A stretch of 64,000 nt of DNA from Plasmodium brasilianum. Its lineage: Eukaryota; Apicomplexa; Aconoidasida; Haemosporida; Plasmodiidae. Numbering within the stretch: position 1 is the stretch's first letter; each line of letters opens with the position of its first letter. Below, piece after piece: positions 1-10,700 of this stretch. The stretch lies in contig NC_090117.1 in the NCBI RefSeq assembly GCF_023973825.1, forward strand, positions 1,017,501-1,081,500. Direction: 5' to 3'. Position numbers and translations under genes: made by a program. Under the pieces are notes generated by a model. That model was not told the origin of the DNA and searched no databases. It saw nothing but the letters and a program-made list of their open reading frames with translations.

Positions 1-1047
1 AAGGTAACTAACCGAATTGCCTACAGAAATGTATTGATATATTAGTATATGTAGGTAAATGTATATATGCACTTGCATATATGTGTATATAAGTATGTAT
101 ATTAGGCACGCACGAATTTCAAATTTCACCCTCGTCCGAGTATATCTTTTTAAGAGTAATTCCTCCTTTGGTAATATCGTGTTAAATAATATACAAAAAA
201 AAAAAAAAAAAAAAACAATTACCGCTCTTTTCACCTCTTCATAAATAAAATTGCCTCTTTATACAAATTTTCATTGTATATATAATTTCAAGAATTTGTT
301 TTCATAGTTTTTAAAAAAAACAAATTTTTTTTTCCGTTCTTTCATTTTGTTAAGTAATATATGTAAATATGAGTTATCCTCTCTTCGAAAACATAAAATT
401 TAGCGGTAATCATATAATTCTTAATTATGGCTGGAATTTTTTTAAGTTGTCCATTTTTAAGGGTTTATGCGTGAAAACTGTTCGTAATTGAATACGCGTG
501 CAGTATAGCAAAAAAAAAAGAAGTTAAAATATAAAATTAAAAGTTCAACATTGTGTATTTTGTGAGGTAATGTGGTATGTACACAATTTATGCAGTTTAT
601 GTTTATGTTTATGTTTATGCTTATATTTAAGTACATATATTTTTTTTTATTTAGTGAAAAGGAAAAATAAGTATAAAGTTGATGTATGGCAAAATATTGC
701 AAAGAGCATTAAATGAAGTGCAAAATGCGATAAAGTGAAAACAAATTAAAACAAAATAAAACAAAAAAAAATAAAATAAAACTAAACAAAACTAAATACG
801 AGTGCATTGTGACATCGCCCTGTTATAATTTATAATTTAGAAAATAAAAAATTTTGCAGAAGGCAAGAGGAATGTATATATTAGCATTTCAATTTATGTG
901 TTCTTGATTTAACAGTTTATATAAAATTCTCTCGTCCATTTGCACATATATATGGGCATATAATATAAACGTTATATGTACTATAATGTGTACGTAAATA
1001 AACAAACAGGTATGAGTACGAATAGAAGGGAGGAAATATTTCTGTAA
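1..1047. other. Intergenic, no gene seen
   Basis: AT-rich sequence with poly-A and poly-T runs, including a run of A near 197-215, and a short imperfect repeat of the type TTTATG near 598-622. Short open frames here have no complexity or family resemblance. An in-frame TAA lies directly before the ATG at 1048. This is probably the 5' flank of the next gene. Confidence 0.6.
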
Positions 1048-2655
1048 ATGTTCATGATGGGAATAAACAAATCCTCTGAGCAACAAGAAAATGGCGATGA
1101 TTATAACATGTCATGTTACGTTGCCTGGGTTAGAAGCATTTTTAACTCGGACGTTTCTATAAACACTAATTTGTTACATATAGAAGCTGAGAGGGAGAAC
1201 AAAAAAAAGCGAAAAATAAGCGAAGAAAAAGGAAAAGTAGAAAATAAAGAACAAGAATGTAAAGAAGAAGATAAAGAAGAAGAACAACAACAAAAGGAAG
1301 AAAAAGGAGGATGTATTAAAAAGAGAAATAAAAAAAGACTAAGATGTGAGGAGAATGAAGAAAAAAAGAGGAAAATTTTGTCTGAAGAAAGGATGGTAAC
1401 GTTTCTTAGCAGCCCTTTGGTGGCCGAAAAAAGGAAGAGTGATATTAAAGACGAGAATGATAATGAGTCAAATATATTTTGCTATTCTGATGATAAAAAG
1501 AGTTTTTATAATAATAATAGTATTAATAGTAATAGTAATAATAATATTAATAATAATATTGTTAGTAATCAAAATTTGAAAAAAATAGAATTGTTCAAAA
1601 ATGGCAGTTCTTCCTCGTGTGAAATATCAGAAATAGAAAATGAAAAGGAATTGTGTGAAGATATGGTGGAAGAAGGTAAAAATGGAGTAGTAAGAAAGGC
1701 TAAAAATAATGTAAAGGAAAATAATGAAAAAGTATTTGGTAGTTATTGTCATATTAATATTAAAGTTCCAGAGGATACGAAGAAAGATATAACACGAAAG
1801 GATAAGCTGAACATGGTTGGCTATGATATATTAAATTGTTTTATGATATCCTCGTCTGATGAAGAAGAAAATGATGATTATGATGATGATGGTATTGATT
1901 GTCATATGAATAGTGACAAGAGTGACCAAATATATGATGATAACCATACACAGTCGAAAAGCGTTGAGTTCATTTATATTCCCTTTAATTACGAAAATTT
2001 AAAAAAAAAAATAAAATTAATGAGGGATATAGATATAGAATTTTACAACATTCAAGAAAAATCGAAAGAAAGGGGCAAGGAAATAATATCTAGTGGTGGA
2101 ATCTTAGTTGCAAACAGCAATGGAAATAAGAGCTCACTTTATGATGTTACAAATGGTGCAGTTATAAGCAGTAATAATATTTACAATTCGAATAATAATA
2201 TGAAGGATGGAGATGATAATAATAATAATGATAAAAATAATAGTAATGATAATAATAATAATAGAAACAATAATAATATTAATAATAACAACAATATTAA
2301 TTATAATAATAACAACAATATTAATTATAATAATAATAATAATAACGAGACAGTTTTAAAAAGGAATGAAAAAATAAATAGGCAAGAAGTTTTCCCCCCA
2401 AAAAATGATACCCATGATTTTTGTTTTTGGAATGTTGAAAATGACACCTACATAACAAGACCACTATATGCGCAACATCTAAACAAAAAACATTTTACAT
2501 TATTAGATGAGTCGGAAGAAATGATTAAAAACTATTCTTCAAATCAGTATTCAATTAAATTTGTGCCAAGACATTTGCTTTATGTAGTTAGTCAGGTAGC
2601 ATCAAGGACATTCTTTGATCCTATATACAGGAAACAGTTGCTTTTCCATTTCTAG
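1048..2655 (+). CDS. Conserved-type Plasmodium protein, Lys/Asn-rich, unknown function
   Basis: A 535-residue single-exon frame whose first ATG directly follows an in-frame TAA. I recognise no domain. Residues about 50-115 are Lys/Glu-rich and look like nuclear-localisation clusters. Asn-rich low-complexity runs occur near residues 155-175 and 385-430, and an acidic patch (DDYDDDG) lies near 275-285. The last 80 residues or so, from FCFWNVEND to the end, have normal complexity with aromatic residues and are the likely folded part. It lies upstream of the kinase on the same strand with a gap of about 2.1 kb, so separate transcription is likely. From gene order it may match the conserved unknown next to the kinase on P. 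falciparum chromosome 2. A short extra exon cannot be excluded. Confidence 0.75.
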   Translation: MFMMGINKSSEQQENGDDYNMSCYVAWVRSIFNSDVSINTNLLHIEAERENKKKRKISEEKGKVENKEQECKEEDKEEEQQQKEEKGGCIKKRNKKRLRCEENEEKKRKILSEERMVTFLSSPLVAEKRKSDIKDENDNESNIFCYSDDKKSFYNNNSINSNSNNNINNNIVSNQNLKKIELFKNGSSSSCEISEIENEKELCEDMVEEGKNGVVRKAKNNVKENNEKVFGSYCHINIKVPEDTKKDITRKDKLNMVGYDILNCFMISSSDEEENDDYDDDGIDCHMNSDKSDQIYDDNHTQSKSVEFIYIPFNYENLKKKIKLMRDIDIEFYNIQEKSKERGKEIISSGGILVANSNGNKSSLYDVTNGAVISSNNIYNSNNNMKDGDDNNNNDKNNSNDNNNNRNNNNINNNNNINYNNNNNINYNNNNNNETVLKRNEKINRQEVFPPKNDTHDFCFWNVENDTYITRPLYAQHLNKKHFTLLDESEEMIKNYSSNQYSIKFVPRHLLYVVSQVASRTFFDPIYRKQLLFHF

Positions 2656-2676
2656 CATTTAAAAGAGTGTCTATTC

Positions 2677-2715
<39 letters not shown>

Positions 2716-4488
2716 CATATCGCTACATATGTATGTGTACATGTGCAAATACCGATACGATCCTATGTGAGTATTTAAAAATTAAAAAAAACATGGTATC
2801 CGTTTTTAGCACATTTTGTTAACCTTCTTTTATCACCCTTTTTGAATCGCTTTTTTTTTTTTTATTTTTAATATTTTTAGTTTCAAATTTTTTTTTGTAC
2901 AGCTCCGATTTTTTTTTGTTGCATATACTGGTGTAGCCCGTTTCTGTACATTTGTTACACTACAGAACGTTTTAGTGAAAAATGGTATCTATATTAAAAT
3001 ATTTTTATTTTTTTCCTTTTTTTTTTTTCTTTTTTTCTCTCCTTTTTTTGCATGTTAAACTGTCTAACAGTTTGAAAAAGATTTACCCATATTAAGTTAC
3101 CCAGGTCCATTCGTAATGAAAGTTTTGATTAGAGATTTTTCATTTTTTTGCCATTCCTTTCCCTTACATTCCATCTTTTTATAGTATACATTTATCTTAA
3201 AAGGTTAACAAAATAAATGCACATAAATGTAGCGATGGAAGGTGTATTTTTAAATGAACTGCAAAATCATATAAGCTTTTGTTATACTTTTTAAGTACAA
3301 TAATGTGCTTAAGATATTGATAAAATTGAATATTGTGAGAAAATAGAAATAATAAAAGTGTGTATCTGATAGGATGGTTTTAATGCAACACTTTTCTTTC
3401 AATTTTATCTCATTTTTTCCTCAAACTCATGTAAATATGTGATAACTTGCACTTGTCCATATATATGTACTTATTAAAAGTTGTAAAGACAATTGACAGG
3501 AAGATGTGCCTTTTTTTTTTTTTTTTTTTTTTTTAACATCTGGCTGTTTATATATACAACATTTTTCATGTGTTTTGAATCACCTTTCATTGTTGTACCC
3601 ATGTATAGGTAAAAAAACTAGGACAACAGCGAGCACACATATATATATACATGTATGTATGTATGTTAATATGTTTATACGTATATATTATCACTGTTAT
3701 CCTAGATATTTAACGTGGTTACTCCCTTTTAATCAGTCTATGCCTTATTTTGCCATACTAAATATATATATATATATACCAGTGCTACCAATTTGTGTTA
3801 ATCTATTGAAACAAAGCATACAGAAGAATTGGGGGTAAAAAACAAAAAACAATTTTATTGAACTGTTTTTTATATTTAAAAAAAAAAAAAAGAAAAAAAA
3901 GGAATTATCAATTAAAAACCAATAACAGAACAGCTACTTCGTATAATTTTCTTTTTTTTTTTTTTTTACTTTTTTGAACTTCAAAAGAACAAATAAGCAT
4001 GCGAGTAGATAAGTATGTACATATATTCCCCCACATAATACAAGTACCCTTTCATCTTTAAATGAATGAAAAAGTTGTTGATATATTTCATCGTTTATTT
4101 TGGTAAATGTATACACTGTGGTACTACTATGTTACCTTTTTTTTTTTTTTTTTTTTTTCGTTGCAAAATTGTCCCAATGTAACTTTTATCACGAATTAAA
4201 TTGGTAAAATTTTCAAGTTATTTTGGAAGGTGTATATAAAAACATAAGTACAAGAAGAAACACAAATACAAATGTAAACGTTGATAGGATTGCTAATGGT
4301 TACAAGCCATGCGTCATTTTAATTTTTTCATAATATAAAATTACTTTTTACCTGACTTATGTTAAGTATTTTTGTAAAAATTTCTGAAGGCTTATGCAAG
4401 GCAGTAGTATGCAAGTGTGCATGTGAGCGTGCATATATATATATATATATATATATGTTTGTATGTATAGTGTACATAAATATATATT

Positions 4489-4551
<63 letters not shown>

Positions 4552-4790
4552 GCACTCTTGGAATTTTGTTCTTTTAATTGTGCAATTGAGCTTTCGACGA
4601 AACTGCACAATATTTTAAAACTTCCACTTTTTATAGAAGGATAGAAATTCCGCTCCCTTCTCCATATTGGTTACATAAAACGCCCATATCACTTTAAGTA
4701 TGTTTTAATAAATGTACATATTTAAAAATTTTGTTCTATATAAATTTATGTTTCTTCCTGAGTGTGTAATGGTTAAATGAACGCATTAAC
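2656..4790. other. Intergenic spacer, no gene seen
   Basis: Flank between two same-strand genes. It holds TA runs (about 2680-2712), long poly-T tracts (for example 3509-3532 and 4138-4158) and the TG microsatellite listed separately. Open frames here are made of these simple repeats. It probably contains the 3' UTR of the upstream gene and the promoter of the kinase. Confidence 0.6.
4434..4552. repeat. Compound (TA)n-(TG)n-(TA)n microsatellite
   Basis: A TA run near 4434-4456 is followed by about 18 TG units at 4491-4527 and then another TA run to about 4551. Pure TG of this length stands out, because the other dinucleotide runs in the window are TA. It lies about 240 bases before the kinase ATG, in the putative promoter or 5' UTR. 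Confidence 0.9.
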
Positions 4791-7700
4791 ATGTTCTCAG
4801 TTGAATCAGAAAAAACTACAGGATATAAGAAAAAAAACTCAAGTAAGAAAATATGTGAGGAAGAAAAACGTTTACAGACAGATGTATTGTTTAGAAATGA
4901 AGAGAATGAACATATTTCACTTGACAATAATATTGTGCTAAATGATAACATCTTGGTAATACCAAACAATGGAATATGCGAAGAAATGAAGCATAATTCT
5001 GGGGATAAAGAAAAAACAGAAGTGGAAGAAGGGTCAAAACAATTTAAGGAAAGCGATAAAATTTCACTTAACAAATTATCAAGTAAAAAAGGGGCATACT
5101 ATAATATTTATCAGTATGAGGATAAAAATAATAACAATGTAAAATTTTCGCAAAATGTGAATGCAATAAAGAAACCTTTTGAGAAGCATCACGAACATGT
5201 TAAGGATGATAGCTATATGACTATCAGCAAAAATGTGGTGAGAAATATGTTTCTTAAAAGTAATATTACCAGTAATAGTGAACAGATGGCAGATATTAGA
5301 GTATGCATAAATAAGCCAAGTAACTCAAATATATATACAAGCAATATATATTTAAGGGAAAAATCAACTAGTCATCATAAAACGGGTAACAACAATTTGC
5401 TAAGGTATTATTACAGTAAAGAAATAAATGAAGGGGAAAATTTAATGAAAAAGGAATTATCAACTTTTGAAAAAACTGCTTCTGTAAATATTAAATGTCA
5501 TGATGAGTCTCATGAACATTTAAACATGTTATACAGTAATGATAGCAGAATATTTAGAACAGATTTTACTTATACGAATAAGGATTGGGATAATATATAC
5601 CCCCTTGCTGAGGATCGTCAGAAAATTATTGATGATATGAACAAATATAGTTCTTTTATTAGTATATTAAATAATAATACATACAAAAGTAATTCCAGTA
5701 TGCACAGATTAAACATAGTCATGCGTGATATGCACAAACCGCATAATGAAAAATTTGAAAAACAGATATACGATGAACAGACAAAAATGGAAGAAGAACA
5801 TAATGATTACGCTACTGAAGGTAGAGTATATTTCGATCTGGAAAAGAGTAATGCTATGTACGTTAACCAAATGAATGAAAGGAAGGAAAGTATGAAAGGT
5901 TTTAAGTGTGAAACAGAAGAAATAATTTTTAGTAATAATTTAAATACCGATAAAAAGATACATGAAGGGACAAACAGTAAAGAGAATGATATGGATTATT
6001 TTAACTTAAAGAAAAGAAGTAAGTTTATTAATTCTCACAATGTAGATGTGTTGAGGGGAGGCAAAAACTCGGTTTATGGAGCTGATGAAAAGAGGGATGA
6101 GATATACAGGGATAACCAAAGTGGAGGAAATTATATAAAACAGTGTACATTGAGCATGCCCTTGTTAAAAAATAAGACTACAGAAAATGCATGGAAGAAG
6201 AAAATTCAGGAAATTAACAAAGAAAGATTTCTCAGTATAAGGATGAAACCTAATGTGTTATACAGTGAAAAGTATGGAAAAGTAAAAAATACAAAAAAAG
6301 ATTTTTCTTTTTCATATACAGGAGAAAATGATGTTCCTAGGTTGATGGTGTTAAAGGAAAATGAGTGTTCTACTAATAGAAGTTCATATGATAGTATGTA
6401 TGGGAAAAATGATATGACAAAAATGTTTGCCAATATTAGTAATCTGAATATGATAAAAAATAATGTGATATTTTACCAAAAGAGAAAATGCAATAATGTT
6501 TTTAAGAAGAACAATAACATTAATATGAGAAGAAACTTTAACCGAAATATGTGCAAAACTGATAAGGCGGGGCATGTAGCTGATAATAAAGAGGCAAAGA
6601 AATCGTTCGAAGAAAACATTTTTCACTTGAAAAACAAATTTTTGTCCCCTGAGAAATATGTGTTCATATTTAAGGAAAAGCAGACGTCAAACAATGAGTC
6701 TAAGAATGAATCACACGGTGAGTTGAAGAACAATGAAAACGTTACTTCCTGTCCCTCTCAGGATAACAAAAGTAAAGACATTACTTGTGCAGGAGAAAAG
6801 GAACACAATTCTGTCCATATGGTAGAACAGCCAGAACAGCTGATAAAAGCAGAAATGTGCTTAAAAAGAATAAAGGATGAAAATAGATTTGCATTAAAGC
6901 ACATGAGCAAAAATTGCCATATGATGGATAAATATCATGAGAATAGGAATCCAAATTTTAGCGATTTTTCGCTTGAATCATCTAATGATTCATCAATTGT
7001 AGAGAATGTCAATGAAGAAGAAAAAGAAAAAAAGAAAGAAAAAAAAGAAAATTATCGTATATCGTTATTATCATACGATGGAATAAAAAATGACGTAAAA
7101 CAATATGATAGAGAAGAAAGACAAATTTTAAAAAGTAAGATAAATAGCTTAGATAGGAAATTGTTCGTAAAAAATGAACTGAATGACAGTACAACATTTA
7201 ATTTAAGAAAGGGGAATTTTCAGTGCATTAAAGAAGATAATATTAATAAAGTGAGTTTTACTCGAAGAAATAGTGAAAATTGCACTTCAGAAAAGAAAAG
7301 AAATAAATTTTCGTACAAATTATATAGTAACGACGAAATGTTTAGAAGTACCCATATGAATGAAGCGGAGAAGGAAAGGGAAAAGTTGAATAATACTATT
7401 TGTATTAATACCTACCACATTATAGACAAAAATATAGAGAAAAAAATCAATTGTTTGAATAGCCTTCATAATAGTAATGTATTTAGTATAGTTAGTGCAA
7501 CGCAAGGCAAGTACACGATTGAACAAATAAAAAAGATCGATGAATCATTCGGAAAAAGTGAAGGTACCTCGGAATTGATTAATTACAGTAGGAATGTGAT
7601 TAGAACAGATCGAGGCATAAATAATGAGATAAACTGTAAGACTTTATTTTATGGGAAAAATTCAACTTGCGCAAACAAAAAATTGAACAACGTTTGTTAT

Positions 7701-10700
7701 AACTATGGGGGTGTAACTTGCAAGATCTTTAATAAGGACAGTAAACTTAATGATAGAAAAAATGAAAAGTGTAGTTTAAAAAAAAATTTGAAAAGTAGTA
7801 ACTGGTATGATTTTAAAGATAGTTTTTTTGAAAAAATTAATAAATCCTTTTGTTTAAAAATGAAAAGGGAAAATTGTAATTATCACAACTTATTGGGAAA
7901 CAATTTGTCAAGTGAAAAAACGAATGAATATAATAATAACACGAAAATATATGAAAAAAGCATTTTCTTATTAGAAAATGAAAAGATAAAAGAATCTCCT
8001 TTTTTTCCTTCACAAAAAGAAAAAACAAGACAGGACAAATTTAATATAGATGATCATACTGCTGATATGTTCATAAAATGTTTTAAAGTGAATACACCAC
8101 ATAATATAGGCAGTAGTAAACATGATAACCATTTTTTTGAATTTACTAATAAGAAGTTAATTATAAAACCATCAGCCTTTAATTATGCTAAAAAGCGCTA
8201 CATGTATTTTGAAAAAAACTCAGAAATAAGAAGCACAAATAGCTATACGGATGTGGCAAATATTAAAGGACGCTATATTTACAATCCTAACGAAATGAAT
8301 GATACAAATAAGGTGTTTATTAACAATATGACGAATAATTATTGCCTAGATGTGAAAAAGGACTCAATGCATAACATACATAAGAAAAAGCGTTTTCAGG
8401 TTAACATAGATGCGGATTTTAAAAGGGATGGAAGCTATTTGAATAATAACTATACAAACTGTTGTTTTACTATTTTAGAAAAGGATGAAAAGGGACTTAC
8501 ACCAGTAAGGAGTAGAAATGACGTAAATAATGGTAAACTTCTAGAGAATGAACAGGCTACTGATGGGTTTGCTATTTGTGAAAATGATTTACTCAAAAGG
8601 AAGAATGAATATAAAAATTACGAACTAAGTTTAAAAACAAACCACAGTAGTAGCATTAATATCAGATGTAACCGTAACAGCATTAATGGCAGTAATAGCA
8701 TTCATAACAGTAATAGCATTCATAACAGCAATAGCGTTAATAGCAGTAATAGCATTCATAATGGCAATAGCATTCATAACAGTAATAGCATTCACAAAAG
8801 CAGTAGCATTCGTAACAGCAGTAGCATTCACAAAAGCAGTAGCATTCGTAACAGCAGTAGCATTCGTAACAGCAGTAGTATTCGTAACAGCAGTAGCATT
8901 CGTAACAGCAGTAGCATTCATAACAGCAATAGCATTCATAACAGCAATAGCATTCATAACAGCAATAGCATTCATAACAGCAATAGCATTCATAACAGTG
9001 ATAGCAGTACTAACAATTTAAAAAATCAAATCAATTTTGTGAATAGTGAAATTGATTTACTTGATAGGCATAAACTAAGGTTCTATTTGTCCAAAGGGAA
9101 AAACGCTATTAACAATAAGCTGTTTAATGTAACAGATGAAAAGGGTATATTGTCAATTTTTAAATATTTTAATTTTTTTGGTGATAGTAGCAAAATAGGT
9201 TGTGCACCTATTCCCTCCCATGCGGCAAAGACTGCGGGTGGGCATATCCAGTACGAGTGTGTATACAAGGATGAATTGCCCTCTAGTGGTGACAAGGTGA
9301 AAATTGCTTATGGAAATGAAAGCGAAGGTGATGATAAGGAAGATAAGGATGATAGGGACGATAGAGACGATAGAGACGATAGAGACGTTAACAACGATGA
9401 TTATGATGATGGTGGTGATAAACGACACACATGTGCGTTAACGGATGCACATTGTCCTGATAATTCTAAAAGTTGTGATAAGATGAATTATGAAAACCAT
9501 GATAATGCTAATGAAGAGGAGGACAAAATTGAGAACAACAAATGGGATGAAATGAATACAGATATGAGCACTACTCATGAGGGGGATGCAATTCGCACGA
9601 ATATATACGAGGATGGGAGGGTCGGAAGTCGTACAAGCAGTGGTAATGATAATATTAACCGTTCAAAAGAATGTAAATTGAAAGAAGACATAGACAGTCC
9701 TACACTTAGCAGGGAAAACGCATTTATGGATACTACAAGAAATGTGACAAATGGAAAAGGTAATGTCTCCAATTCACATAACGAAGATAATATCTTCATC
9801 TTAACTAGTAAAGATAATATCTCCACCGTGAAACTTGCTGATGAAATTGAGGAGGAAAAGGGACATGATGTTATTAGACAGGACACTTTTACGAATATAG
9901 TACATGAACAGTGCATACATGAGAATAAACTGAACACGCAGGTGCAAAAAAGCGATTTATTATGTGAGAAAACTGATACCAATATGAGCTTCGCAGATAC
10001 AGAGAAGATAAAGAAACAAAGTAATGCTGTCCTTATATGTAATAATAATAACAAAGTAGAAAAGGTTAATATTCAGAAGAATGATTTTTCTACACATAGC
10101 AATCTTATATTTGACAATTTTGAGAAAATTTCTGAAAGAATTAATTTCATTTTAGATGATACTGTCCATTTTTTTAAAAAGAACCCATATATACATAACG
10201 GGTATGGGAAAGCTAAAGTGTGTAAAAATAATAAAAGGAAATTAGAAAAAAAAAAATTAAAAAAATGGTCTTCCGTTTATAAAATTAATAAAGTCGTTTG
10301 TAAAGGAGCACACGGAGTAGTGTTCTCTGCGTGGAGAAGTGAAAAGGAAAGTGAACTTGAGAAAAATTTCAGATTGCACTTTTTAGAGTCATGTGGGGGT
10401 AGGGATGGCATAATGGAAGAGGTGGAAGAAGAATTGGAAGAAGAGGAAGATAATGAGGAAGATGATGGGGAGAATGATGAGGAAGATGATGAGGAAGATG
10501 ATGAAGAAGATGATGGGGAGGATGACGAGGAAGATGATGGGGAATATGATGGGGAATATGATGGGGAGGATGATGTGAAAAACGATGTGGAGAATGTGGG
10601 AGAAAACAAAAATGAAAAGGAGACCAACAAAGAGATCCTAAAAGAGAACGAAAGGCATACCAACAAAGAGATCCTAAAAGAGAACGAAAGGCATACCAAC

